Origin: Polyporus tsugae
Taxonomy: Eukaryota > Basidiomycota > Agaricomycetes > Polyporales > Polyporaceae
NCBI GenBank assembly: GCA_024305745.1
Contig: JAHRBS010000007.1
Span: 1,984,001 to 2,048,000 of the forward strand
Direction of reading: 5' to 3'
Length of the DNA stretch: 64,000 nucleotides
The notes beneath the pieces are model-generated. The model had not been told where the DNA came from. It did not search any database and saw only the letters and a program-made list of their open reading frames with translations. This document shows, in pieces, positions 32,683-45,100 of this stretch. Both the position numbers and the translations under genes were made by a program. Every line of letters begins with the position of its first letter. The stretch's first letter is position 1.

Positions 32683-35600
32683 TTACATCGGCTTGCGGTT
32701 CAGAATCTCCTGGATGTCGTTGATCGTGCGCGTCGCCTCAATCGGCGGACCAGGAAGAATCGAAAGTCGCTGCTTGGTCGTGTTCAACATCTGCTGGACG
32801 TTGGGCATGACGCGAGCGACGTAAGGGGAAATAAGGGGGTCGTTGGTGTTGAGTGCGGTCGCCGCGCGCTGCAGCCACCACATCGACACCTTGAAGGACT
32901 CGTCGACCGGCGAGGTCTCACCAATAACAGTGGAAAGCTGTAAGCGAGGCCACAATCAACGAAATACCTTCGAAGCATAGATGAACGTTTACATACCCTG
33001 TGGACCAGCGTCAACATGACAGCCTGCGACAAGGGGCTGGGACCGTTCAAAGGCATGACGACCTCCGGGTTCGACCGCGCGAGCAATTCACGGAGTTGCC
33101 GGACGTCCTGGGTACCCAGCACCACAAGGTACGCGTCATCCCACTCCTCTTGCTGACCAGGAGCAGGAGGGGTTCCGCGAGGGAGTGCCTGCTGCTGAGG
33201 AATTGGAGGGGGAGCGGTGGGGTGTGAGGCCTGCGGCGCCGCGATGTTGGGGCCAAACCACGGGCCATGCATCACCTGGGGCTGCTGGGGCTGTGGGGGA
33301 GGTTGCTGGAAGGGGGCATGTGGCTGGTAGCCGGTGGGCTGGGGCATAGGGCCCATATTGGGCTGTTGGCGGAGAAGCTGAGAAAGCTGGTTAGGAACCA
33401 TGCCCGCTCCGGACGAGCCTGGAGAACTGCGATTTTGTATATGACCGAAGTTGGAAACAGGTGCGTTCATCAGGTACTTCACTTGTTCCGAAAGCAGGCG
33501 GACAGATTGTTCAAGATCACGAATAGCGGACTGCAGATGGTCGCGGGTAATTAGTAATTGGAGGCCAAGGACCGAAGGGCAAAACGCTACCTCCTGCCCA
33601 CGAATCGTCTCATTTTGCCATGTGAGGATCTCCTTCTTAAGGCTGAGCATCTCGCTGCGGATCTCCCGAGAGAGTTCTTGGTGCATGGCGGAGGAAGGGA
33701 CAAGGTTCTTCGAGATGGACTCCTTGACCTGCCGTTCGATGACGGGTGTGACTGTGGCGGAAAATGCACGCGCGACCTGGTTCGCCATCTCGGGCCGGAT
33801 GAGCACACGCTCGATCTCGTTCGGCAGGGCCTGTGAAAACGCTCAGCACCCGGTGGCACTACCATGTCGAGCTGTCATTGAACATACCATCTTCATCGCC
33901 TCGCTCACGCCCTTCGCGATCTGGGTGCTGAGCGCCATCTTGACCTCCTGTTTGGTGATGTTCTCCAACGCAGGCAGCACAGAGTTCTGAACCTCAGTCT
34001 TGACGGCCATCTCAACGACGCGCGTAGTGTTCCTGGTCAACTCAGTCGAGATGAGCTTCAAGATCTTCTCCTGGCGGACAAAGTCCGCAGCCTGCTCGCT
34101 CTGGCGGACCTCCTCGAGGCGTTGGTCTACTCGCAATCAGAACCTATGCTTGGATGTGACCTAGCGGAACACTTACGCTGCTTGTCAAGCTCCTTGGCGA
34201 TGAGGCGACCGAGGCGATTATGGAGGCTCTCCTCGGATTTCTTGATCTCCTTCGTCACCGTCGCACCGATCTCAGCGTTGAGGTCGATCTCCGGCTTCTT
34301 CTCTGCTCGCTCCCTCTCGGAGTCCCGGTTGTTGTCCTTCCAGCCGACGTTCTTGCCCTTCGCGTTCTTGCCCTTACTCGGGCCGCGACCCTCCTCTCGG
34401 GGCGCCTCAGCCTCTACCTCCTCAGACGGGGGTGTCTTCGTTCTCGTCGGAAGAGGGACGTTAGGCGGGTTGGGCTGGATGAGAGGCTGACCGTATTGGA
34501 GGCCGGCAGTGGGCTGAGGCTGACGTTGCGGCTTGGTCTCCATCGGCAGAGGCTGCACGACGTGATAGGCGGGGAAGCGGGAAGGAGCACCAGCCAGGGC
34601 CGCGTTGAACCACTCCTTGCGGATGAGGACTTGATCGACGCCAGTGGCGTGGACGGAGAAGGCGACCAACGCCAGCTCGCCAGGAGGCACCTTCGCAGCG
34701 ACGCAGGCAGCATGCGCCTCGTCGCCGTGCGGATCCGCGTCGGCAGTCAAGATCACGAAGTGGATCGTCGGCTTAGGGCCGCTGAACTCGACAACTTGGT
34801 CGAAGTAGGCACCCCGACCAACATCCTCGCCCCCTGGTGAAGGGGCGCCGGCATCGAAGTTGATCTTGAAAGCAATCATTGAGTCGCGGCGGTTGTTGGC
34901 GACCCACAATGTCCCAATGCGCGAGTCGTAGTTGGCGTGACCGAACATCTGCGGGTCCTCCTGGTCGCCGTTGACGAACTTGACCGTAGAGAGCACTTGA
35001 CGTCCCATGACGGGAAGGAGTTGGAAGACCGTGCCGTTCTTGCGGCCGACGATCACGCCGCCGTCCACGAACGTGAGGGACGACGGCAGGTCGTCGCCGC
35101 GAATCTTGTGCGACCAGAACGGTAGCTTGTCGCGAATGTTCCACATCGTCAACGTGGAATCCTCGGAGATAGTCGCCAGCGCGGACCGAGGAACATCGAA
35201 GTCAAACGCGAGGATGGGCTAGAAAAAGGGTCAGAACTGCCCCAAACTGCGAACGACGGCTGGACCTACGGAAGGAACCGAGAAGACCTGGCCAATCCGG
35301 TGCAACTCGCTCTGCGAGATCGGCTCGCCACCGAAGACGTGCGCCGCATCGGTGATGTTGAGCAGGTAGACGCTGGTGTCTGACGCAACTGCAACGAGAT
35401 CGGGCTGCTGAGGGTGCCATCTGACAGCATGGAGAGGCTCCGCATCGGTTTGAGGGTAGACGCAGAGCATGACGCGTCCTTCGACGTCGTCGGTGATGAC
35501 TTCTGGGAGCTCCCAAACGACGAGGCCACCGTCTGAGGTGACGCCGGCAAGACGGTTGCTGTTCACCGACATGTCGCTCACCGCCGTAGCGGGAGGGAAG

Positions 35601-37646
35601 AGGGGCGGAAGGGTAAGAAGAGTCCTATCGCCGCTCGACCGAGAGATGACGCGGACACGTCCCTTGGTCATTGCGTATGCAACCCATTGAGTTGCACCAA
35701 TGGTGGTTCCGGGAAGGAAAGTGGAGTCGACCTTTACGAGCGCGATCGCCGTCGACTTCACAGCATCCTGAGGCGCTTGGACCTCGTCGAGGTGTTGAGA
35801 GACATCGAAGATAATCGTCTGGGATGGCGCACTATTTAGACGTAAATCAGTTGACGTCGAAATGCGAAAGTCGGGGAGTACTCACTTGGGACTGACGTTT
35901 TTGCTTTTCGGGGCACCACCACGCTTGTTGTCGAAACTCCCACGCTGGGGCAGAGGCGAGCTCTCCTTGTCTCGTTGGTAGTAGTTGCCGAAGGGACCTT
36001 GGGGAACGCCACCTTGGCTGACGGGCGAGTCTGCTGCGCGACGTTGCTGCTGACGTGCCGGCTGGCTGACCTGCTTCGGAGGAGAGGCGCGTGGCGAACC
36101 AGATGGCTGCACAGGCTGGGGAAGGGGGCGTGAACGGGGTTGAATGGGCTCGTGCGGGAGTTCTTCCGTCTGGTAAGGTTCGTAAGGATTGACAACTTGT
36201 TGGGTAGGCTGAGGCTGGGGAACCTGTCCCCGCGTGAGTTGGTCCATGAGGTTCTCTACAGACTTGCGCTTCGGGTCGAGGGATGCGGTACTCCAAGAAG
36301 AAAGATCTTCAGCTTGTTGTTGAGGCGGTGGCGCCTTCCTCTTCACGCCGGGGTTTGTGCTTGTCAGTGCGTCGAAAGGAGAAACGAAATCAAACATGGA
36401 ACGGCGGGCAGGAGACGGTGCGCGCTGCTGGCTGTCTTGTGAGGCGTGCATACCGATGGATCCTTCGCGATCATGGGGATAGGGGGCCTCTGGCGGGAGA
36501 GCGTATTCATCGTGGTGTGAGGATTCCACAGGTTGTGAAAAGTACTGTGGCGATGGCCCAGAAGGCGGGAGCGAAACGGGTGTTTGTTGGGCCTCTGGTT
36601 GGGAGAACTTCGGTGCACTACTGAAGCGAAGAGGTCAGATTGCTATGTACACCACCAAACGACGACGGGAACACAAGTCCGCAAAAAAGGAGGGCGTGAG
36701 CTCAGGCAATATGAATGTGATCCGTCGGACGATAAGATGTTTCTCGTTCAACGGGCGCTAAAGGCCCCCGGTTTGACTAGCTGCTAAAGCACAAAAACAG
36801 GTCGAGCATCATCACATAGATGCAATCCGGCCCAAAGCTTCAACCGCGACGGCGTCATATGGCACCCCTACCATCTAAACCCGACCCGAAGGTAGGAACG
36901 TTTCCGGAGGGGAGGTTTGCGGTCGAGAGCGGACCCGAGGAATGGGTGGCGTCCGTTCATGCATTACTGCCTCCCGCGGCGCGAGTTGATAAGCATCAAA
37001 GGTCGCGCGCCACAGTGGCCTGCCTTGCAGCACATATTGGGACGTCCATCGCCAAGGTACGGCGTTGAACGAGATAGAAAGGAAGCGGAAACACAAACAC
37101 TCACCCAGACATCAACTGCTCCAACAAGAATTGACCTTGAGACTCGCTGCTCGTCAACCCAGTCCTCGGCGCGGATCCCGGAGGCGTGGGTATTTGGGTG
37201 GGCTGGACTGGGCCCATGGGTGGAATGGGCTGAGGGTTGGAGGAGGGGGAAGAGACGGCCCCAAGAAGAGACAGGAGAGCGTTCTGCCGCTCGGCGGCCT
37301 GGTTGCTGGGACCAGACACGTTAGAAGAAATAGAGCCAGCGTTCCCGGACGCTGGGGTCGCGGGGCCCGAGTGCGGTTGCTCCTGGGGCCCTTGATAGAT
37401 AGTTGCGCCCGCAAGGCTCGGCTGCGGGCTAACATGAGAAGTGGAGGGCGTGTTCAGATTGTGGAGAAGGGAGTCGAGGTGGGATTGGGCGGTGTTCGGC
37501 GCGGCGGTCTCGCGGTGGGACGGCGCTGGGGAGACCTGGGGGTCGCTGGACGGACCTGGGACGTGCGGGACTATCTGGAACTGTGAGGGCGGAGGCGGTG
37601 TAGCGGGCCCGCGCGAAAAGACGTTATCTCTGGTAATGAGATCCAT
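32683..37646 (-). CDS. mRNA decapping scaffold EDC4/Ge-1-like protein
   Basis: Large P-body protein expected to link decapping factors Dcp1/Dcp2. The ATG at 37644-37646 starts MDLITRDNVFSRG. A Pro/Ser/Gln-rich disordered part contains FLLEQLMSG. A 484-nt intron (36621-37104, phase 2) joins it to SAPKFSQPEAQQTP and more disordered sequence with basic SLDPKRKS. A WD40 propeller follows (34.6-35.8 kb: GATQWVAYAMTKGRVRVIS, RLAGVTSDGGLVVWELPEV, AVRWHPQQPDLVAVASD, TISEDSTLTMWNIRD). A helical stalk comes next (IDLNAEIGATVTKEIKK, LEEVRQSEQAADFVRQEK, IERQVKESISKNLVPS), then a Gln/Pro-rich linker. The globular C-terminal domain includes EEWDDAYLVVLGTQDVRQL and SPLSQAVMLTLVHRLSTVIG and ends in EILNRKPM, stop TAA at 32683-32685. 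The order disorder - WD40 - coiled coil - helical C-domain is that of EDC4. Confidence 0.88.
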
Positions 37647-38088
37647 GGGGGCAATCGCAGAGAGTCGAGGAGGAAAGGGTCCCGGCGATGTGTGAAGGGG
37701 GGGAGATAGAGGAGAACGCGAAGGACGAGCGCAATGCCTGCCTTCTCTATACCGCAGACAACGAGGTAAACACGCGTCCTCGGCCAACTCCGCTTCCCTC
37801 TCTGGCCAATCGCAGCCCACGCCTCTTGAACGCCAGGCTCCCCGCTCTCCCTCGGCCCATCGTCCGTACTGCCATGCCATGATCTCAATTTGCCTGATAG
37901 TCCCCACCGCTCTGATGCCACCTGTATAACGTGTATGCGGGCAGGCAAACATCGTTGATATTATCTATACGACCAAACATTCTTCAAGACGACTTCGAGA
38001 GACATATTCGTAATGGTACAAGCGCAATCCATAGTATCCAAGGGCCAACCTCATGAGGAAGCGAGCAAGTCGTTCTTCGCTGCTGCCT
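37647..38088. promoter_or_regulatory. EDC4 promoter and 3' flank of the intradiol dioxygenase gene
   Basis: This 442-bp spacer lies between two minus-strand genes. It contains C/T-rich stretches on the coding strand upstream of the EDC4 ATG. No TATA box or coding exon can be supported. Confidence 0.5.
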
Positions 38089-39796
38089 CTAGATCCTTGC
38101 GAAGAACTCCGCCGGCTGCTTCTCCGGGATCAGAATGAGGTCCTGCTTCAACAGCTTGAAGGTGTCGCCCTTGGGGAACCCACGCTTCCTCGCTTCCGCC
38201 TCGTCCTTCACTGTTTCCATGCTCTGTTGTTCATCGTTTAGACGTGTTTTAGATCGATGAGACACCGTGCTCATAAAACACTTACCACGACCAGCGATTT
38301 CTTGACCCCGAAGACGGCGTCGCTCTCGATGTACTTGCAGCCCTCCGGATAGAAGGCGGTGACCAGCGTGCGGAAACCAGCCGCCTCGACCATGAGGTGC
38401 AGGTGGTTGGGGCGCATGTTATGCCTGTTCATTCCGATAAGCAGTTCGCCGACAGGACCCTAATCATGACGTCAATTCCTGTGATCCACACACAGGAAGC
38501 ACGAAAGTAGGAGGATAGCCTACGTCCCCGGGGATCGGATACGCGACAGGCACGACAGCCCGGTACCCGTAGTAACCATCCTTGTCCGAGTGCAGACGAC
38601 CTCTGCAGTCCGCCGTTTCACGCCCGGAGTACTGAACGTCGTAGTAGCCTGAACACCGTCGGTAAGAATGATATTAGGATGAGATACACCCTCGCACTCA
38701 GGCTCACCAGTGTCATCCGTCTCCCACGTTTCGATAGTGGCATTGGGGATCGGCGTCCCGTCGATGCTCAGGACGCGTCCTTCGACAAACATATATTCAC
38801 CCTTGCCCTCGGATGCGATGGAGTCGCCGTTTACCACTATCAAGCTAGTCAGTAAATCCTACCGGATGCTGGTCATGGACGCAATCACCCACAGTCAGGG
38901 GCGTCATCGGTGAAGAACGGTCCGAGGACACTACTCTCTGTGGCCCCAGTCGGGGGGTTGTTGAGAGCGTCCACGAGTGCGGACGCTCCGAAGATATCGG
39001 AGAGAAGGATGAATTCCTGGCGAGTGGAGGTGCACTTCTGGCCGACGCGGGTCAAGAACTTGATCGCCTCCTCCCACTCCTTTGTGGTCAACCTAATTGC
39101 AAGCGGTAAGTATCACCAACCACAAATCCGACAATGGCGAATGCGGCGAAGAACATTGAATGGTTGGGGACAGGTGAACATGCACCCCACCACATGTTAG
39201 CTCCGATAACATGCGACGCTTGCTTCTGCATGGCAGCATGGCCACCCCAGAGACTGCGCATTACAAGTCCACCATAGACTCGAGGCGGGGACACCACGAG
39301 GTGGGTACAACAGCCTCGTGTTGATCCGCGGCGACCAACACAGCTGCAAGGGGAGCAAGCAATCACAAGGCTGTCACGGAGATAATATGCTTGTGGCCTA
39401 TGCGGGTGGAGGAAGCGCGGGTGAAGTACTCGATAAACTTACTTTGTCTCGCGGATAAACTTACTTTGTCTCGCGGATAAACTCATGGGTGTACTTGGTG
39501 ATGCTTTGCCAAAGGAACCTCTTGCGCCGGGCCGTGAAAGGAAGGAGTAAGGACATCTGCACTCGTGAAACAAACCAATGCACCTACGGATCGACAGTAA
39601 GTTCCGCCATCTTCATCATGTTGGCCGTGATGATGTCCGGGCTGTCCGGGAGCTACACACGTGAAAAGAGCCGTAAGTAAATCTATCTCACTCAGGGAAG
39701 AAGGGTGATTATGATGCTTACCGAGAGATCGAACGGAGGGGGCGCAATGCTGTTGGAGACAGCCCACTGAGGCATGGGTTCCGCTGAGTTCGACAT
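38089..39796 (-). CDS. Intradiol ring-cleavage dioxygenase (hydroxyquinol/catechol 1,2-dioxygenase type)
   Basis: Fe(III) enzyme that opens hydroxyquinol or catechol between the hydroxyls, a step in fungal breakdown of lignin-derived aromatics. The ATG at 39794-39796 opens MSNSAEPMPQWAVSNS. The N-terminal helical dimerisation domain follows (RRKRFLWQSITKYTHEFIRE, LTTKEWEEAIKFLTRVGQK, RQEFILLSDIFGASALVDAL, GATESSVLGPFF). The beta-sandwich shows GEYMFVEGRVLSIDGTPIPN and IETWETDDTGFYDVQY. The tyrosine and histidine iron ligands fit YYGYRAVVPVAYPIPGDGPV and NMRPNHLHLMV (H-x-H). The gene ends KQPAEFFARI, TAG at 38089-38091. One intron (39093-39464, 372 nt) is unusually long and has a duplicated donor; see findings. 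The N-terminal domain and overall layout favour hydroxyquinol over protocatechuate as substrate. Confidence 0.92.
39433..39483 (-). repeat. 22-bp tandem duplication carrying two 5' splice sites
   Basis: Two perfect 22-bp copies (39433-39454 and 39455-39476) followed by 7 bases of a third copy. Each copy contains a GTAAGT donor on the minus strand. The duplication covers the exon end THEFIRETK of the intradiol dioxygenase and the start of its intron. Confidence 0.9.
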
Positions 39797-39895
39797 GGCT
39801 TATTGAAGGTTACTATAAACGCAGGAAATAGTAGGTGAGTAGCAGAAGACGAGTGTCGAGTGGTTGTGGGTCATCACCCTGTCCAACCGTGGTCC

Positions 39896-39904
39896 TTATA
39901 TATG
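39896..39904 (-). promoter_or_regulatory. TATA box of the intradiol dioxygenase gene
   Basis: The minus strand reads ATATATAAG, about 100 bp upstream of the ATG at 39796. Together with the absence of other start sites nearby, this suggests a TATA-type, inducible promoter. Confidence 0.6.
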
Positions 39905-41923
39905 ACCATTCCATCCTCCTTCGTAGGCGGGAGCGCGCGACTGGGACGACCATCTGACCGCCGCGCCTCAGTCTGCCTGGTTCCGTGAGCTCGGAGGTCG
40001 CGCGTATCCTGGAATTCCTTCATCCAAGCCAGGCCCGTGCAGGAGAGAGGGCTCGAAGGAAGCGTGAGCCAAGCCGGATGTCTCGACTTCCACGATGGTC
40101 GAACGAAGAAGCATCGTTGAATCAGCACAGACGGGATTATGGAACTCTGGCGTGGGATGCGGGCGCGTCTCTGTCAGATAGTTAGTCACGCTACCGTGGA
40201 TGCGTAGCTACCTTAGTGATATGCAAATGACTGGGGCAACCGTAACCGTTGGTGCGTAAGTTAGCAGTCTTAGTGATGCACATTCCACGGGTTAATCGTT
40301 CTTGCGTCCAACGCGTCTCGATGAAAAATCGAGTTGGGTTGTAGCCTTTCGCCGTGGTGCGATATTAGATGGGGGAGACACGGACTGGTTCCCCGGAGCA
40401 TGTGCTGTACAACCATCTCGGCCGCTACGATATCGATGTCAAGGTTAGGTGACGGCTACGACGAAGGCGGAGAACGGGCACGGCGCCTGCACCGTAGTTC
40501 ATGTAAATGCATAATATGAATGAAATTTTTGACAATCTCACTTTCGAACCCTGTACTTCGTTGGCTCTCTGGTAACGAGTGGGAGGAATTGAGATGGCGG
40601 TTGACCTGGAGCACCCGCTGCCAGAACGACTCAAAGCGGCGAGTAGCATGTGGAGAGGGGACGCGAATGGGAGTCAACTTCGCCATACGGAAGGTGAAGG
40701 AAGTGATAGCGATGCATGCAAGCGTAGAGCGGGGACTAGCGAGGGGAGAGCGTCCGAGAAAGATGGGGCGGTCGACTCAGGGAGCAAGAGGGAACAGCCT
40801 GTCCTACTCGAGCGCCCAAGCGCCGTCCGTCCTGTCCGAGCTGTGCATGTCCTTTGGGTACTTGCCATCTCCCATCCGGCCAAATGGATCTCTGGGCTCG
40901 CGTCTCCATCAGACATGTCCAACGCGCCCGGATACCACTCCATCTTTGGAGCTATGGCTGCAGAGTGGATGGAGGGAAACTCGTTTGGTGAGCTTGCGGT
41001 CCCCGAGCTGTTGCAATCATGCTGACTATTACTGAGCCCTGCCAGCTGCAGTGCATGCAGTCGTCCCTCGGCAGGATTACTTTTCGCACACGAACCTCAA
41101 CGCAGCGCACAGACGTCGGACAGCGTATAATCGATTCCTTTCTCATTCGACTTCCTTGTGCCGCCTAAACCGAGGGATGTCGGACTGGTTGATCAGCCAG
41201 GTTGACGGTGAGGCGGCCGTGCGGTGGGACGCAAAGATGTGAAAGTGCGCCCTCCGGAGCATATGGGATCTGTCAACTTGGCAGGATCGCCTACACGTTC
41301 TTCCGCGCTCTTAACCCGTTCGCGGCGCCCAGAGTTTCACCTTTTTCGGTGAGTGTTTTGGCCTTTGCAGCTGTGCGATCTCCGGTAGCTGTTCTCATGT
41401 CATAGATTTAGGTTGTGCTAGTGAGAAGTACGATTCGCGTGAAGAGTGGTGTTTGAATAGGATGCTGAAGGTGGTCAGGTTTCGGGTCCACGCCAATGTG
41501 AGTGGAACATGTACATGTTCGCATTCGATTTTGTTTTGCCTATAAACTGCGTGGCTCATCAATACCAAGTTGCGTTGTACGTGGCACCCCACTTCTCGGG
41601 TTTCGAGACAGTGGGTGTGACGACTTTCCCCTTCACCGACTGCTCCTAGCATCGCTTGTCGAAGATGTTCCGCCCGAAAGATTTCACGTTTCCACCTTAC
41701 CTATATAGACTTTCTACTCCCAAACCAATGTAACTTGACCCTCGTCCCTCGATTTCGTCAGTTGTCATACTACCGTACCCGTCGACATCTAACTCCATAT
41801 GTCATGGACTGGGACTTTTTGGGAAACCTTCACAGCCTTAGTCTGCTGCAGCATCCTTACTAGTACTGTATGTATCATATTGATGAATCATTTAGGCACT
41901 GACCGCAGCACCAACACAGACGC

Positions 41924-41930
41924 TATATAA
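41924..41930 (+). promoter_or_regulatory. TATA box of Argonaute A
   Basis: TATATAA on the plus strand. The following stretch has a GTATGT donor at 42066-42071 and a TTATAG acceptor that ends just before GCG ATG. The start codon at 42119 is therefore in the second exon of the transcript. Confidence 0.5.
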
Positions 41931-42118
41931 CCGCTGTTCATCTCAGTGGTGAAATCAACAGTCCCGCTGATTCCATTAGCACCATTCCAGTATCTTCCAC
42001 TCAGCCATTCTCTACCCCCTTCCGAGTCCCACTACGGATTTCTCATTCCTTCTGGATCAATTCAGGTATGTTATTCTGTTGACCAACAAGGATTGGTAGC
42101 TCACTATTCTTATAGGCG

Positions 42119-45100
42119 ATGGAAGCCCATAATATTGCTGTGTATACAAATGCCTTCAAGATTACACAGACCCCATCTGCGGTGTATTTTCAGTTTGACA
42201 GTAAGCTTGCTCTCACTACTATAGCAGAACAATACTCATAATGCCTATTTAGTCGGTAAATGATACCTGTGGACTATTTAGAAATATATTTATGCTCATA
42301 GATCATATCTAGTGATTGAGCCCAAGTGTCTGACAAAAAGACAAAACTATGAAATCATAGATCATCTTCAGTCAGACCATGCAGAGGTTTTCAACCCACG
42401 CCCTGTGTTCGATGGGCGAAGTATTATGTATTGCAAGAGGGATATACCTTCCAGACAGGTGATTTTAGTTCCTTTGAATGAAATCACTGGCAGTATATCT
42501 AACTATCCCCAGTTCTATGTTTTCATGAACCAAAGGAAGGATACTCCAACACATAGTGTTACCATTACTAGGGTGGCTACAATCAATGCTGAGTATGCAC
42601 ATTTATACTATGAACATAGCCTTTGCTAAACATCTATTCCAGTGCTGTGCGGTTGCTCACACAAAAGCAGAGCCCACATGACCGCAGTGACTTGCATGCA
42701 AAGTCACTGAATCTCCTCCAGTTGATTGTACGCCAGGCTCCAAACATCCGGCATGGATTTCCAGCAGACTCAAGGTCATTCTATGTTGATGAAAACTCCC
42801 GTGATCTTAGACTTGGGTTATCAGCCTGGAGAGGCTTTTTTCAGTAAGAACATCTTTCTGCCATTTTATTAAGTGCATTAAAACCTCATATTATTGGTGC
42901 AGGAGTGTCAGGCCAACCTTGGGACATCTGATGATCAATGTTGATGTCTCTCATGCTCTAGTGTATGCATACACATATATGCTTCTCAGCCCAACAGATC
43001 TTAACTTTTTTCTATGCAGCTACAACTCAGGATCACTTATTACAGTGATGATGCATCGCCTTGGCATAAGAGATGCAAGAAATCTGCAAACTCTTCCATA
43101 TCAGCAGTTTAGGCTCCTCTGCAGATTCCTGAAAGGTGTTTTGGTTTCTGTGACTCTTTCACCACATGCAAGACCACGTCCTATCTCTGACCTGGTATTG
43201 GAGGCTGGGTTGCAAGAATTTGATAAGGAGAATGAAAGATGGACTGTCCAGGTATTCTGTTTCCATAAATCAGCTCATATTATATAAAGCTTACATTTTA
43301 ATTCAGCGCCACTTTGAAAGCAAGTACAGTACAACTGTCAAGTTTCCTCAATATGTTGGTGTCAGGATTGGCAAGACAGCCATCATCCCTGCTGAATTTT
43401 GCAATGTGAGACCTGGCCAGGTCTTCCGGAAGAAGGTTCCACCAGAAATTCAAAAGGCATTCCTTGATTTTGTGACACAAAAGCCTGATCAGCGCTTTGG
43501 TGCCATAACCTCAGCTGTCAAGGATGGTGTATGTGATACTAGCATTAAATAAGCTTGCTTCAAGGAAGTTTGATATACTAATTCAAATACCCACAGGTTT
43601 TTAACTATGGAGACTCAGACTATATGAAGGATGCTGGCATGGTTGTGAGCTCTCATCCTATGGAGCTCAGGGGGAAGGTTATTGCACCTCCTCCAATCAA
43701 GTATGGAGATGGGAAAATTATGGTAAGGCTCTATAATATATCACATCATTTTCTATTCAACTCTCATTATCAATTTGTAGCATCTCCAACCCAAGGCTGG
43801 TGCCTGGAACATGGTTGGACACCAATTCTATAGGCCTGGTACACTGAAGTCTTGGATGGTTGTTGTCTATGATAGGGTTGATGAGCGCAATGTACATGAT
43901 TTTCTTGAGAAGCTGGTCAGGATCCTCCAGAGGCTTGGTAAGTGAAACATGATTTAAGCAATAGTTGAGCTTGTACTAACCTTGCTGATACTAGGCATGC
44001 GTATGTCTTACAATAGTACTGCACTTTTCAGAATGATTGCCACTGACCATATTTTATATCAATAGAGGTCCCACCATCTATGCCACCTATCTATCTAGGC
44101 AATCCTAGCAAGCCTAAGGATGTGAGATGCATACACTTATACTTTCCTATCAAGTACTTATATATTACAGGTTCTTGAGCAATATGGAATTCTGGTGAAG
44201 CCAGAGTTGGTACTTTGTATTCTCCCCCAGCATGCAACAGAAATTTGTCAAGTTATCAAGAACTGGGGCGATGTCAAGAGAAGTGTTTCCACTCAATGTG
44301 TGGTATGTTGTACTAGCAGTAATGCTAGTTAAATACACCGCACTAATATTTGCACAGCGGGCTGGAAAGTGGGAGAAGGCAAATGATCAGTACTGCAACA
44401 ATGTTGCTCTCAAGTAGGTACTAGCTGCCTTGGCAAAATGGATGACAGCTCATGCTCAAATTTTGATAGGATTAACTCTCGCATGGGTGGGGTTAACTCA
44501 GTTATCAACCATCCAGGAGTCAGCACTTTTCTTCAGAATGCCATGATCATAGGTAAATTCAAATTTGGCACTTCTTTTTGACACAAATATTGTTGATCTA
44601 AAGTGTTATATATAACAGGTGCAGATGTGGGACATCCAGGTCCTGGAATCAATAACCAACCTTCAATCACTGGCCTTGTGGCAACTTTGGATCCTGAAGC
44701 AAGCGTGATGACCTCATTCTCTTCCATACAGCCACCCCGTCAAGAGCTTATTCAAGATCTGGAAGGCATGGTGATGGTGAGCTTAAACTGAGATGCTTGG
44801 GTTCACCTATTGGAGCTAATTATATGGACTTCAACACAGCGGGCACTAGCTGATTACCGTGACTGGCGCAAGAGCCACCTACCACCTCAGCATAACTCAC
44901 CCCCAAAGCACCTTGTCTTTTACAGAGATGGAGTCAGTGAGGGTGAGCTTGAGCAGGTTGCTCAAAATGAAATACCTATGATCAAGAGTAAGCTGTCTCT
45001 CCCCTGACTCGGATGAGGTGCTGTCCAATTGACTAGCAGTAATATATAGGTGCATTTGTGAAGATTGGCATTCCAGAGGCTATGCATCCAAAGATACTGT

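Larger units (their letters stand above)
39797..42118. other. 2.3-kb spacer between divergent genes, no gene supported
   Basis: This holds the promoter of the intradiol dioxygenase on the left and that of Argonaute A on the right. Open frames of 148 and 171 codons overlap on the plus strand at 40,520-41,035 in different frames. They have no recognisable domain and no consistent splicing, so I leave them out. A plus-strand TATATAA at 41924-41930 would serve Argonaute A; the exon from about 41,955 to 42,063 would then be 5' UTR, followed by an intron ending at 42115. Confidence 0.5.

Noticed and set aside
35882..36529. A separate gene starting at about 36529 instead of an upstream EDC4 exon
   Set aside because: The start-like codon there is GTG, not ATG. 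A phase-2 intron joins this sequence smoothly to an upstream exon with a proper ATG at 37646.
40520..41035. Overlapping plus-strand open frames of 171 and 148 codons
   Set aside because: They are in different frames with no recognisable motif, and lie in the promoter-side spacer left of Argonaute A.
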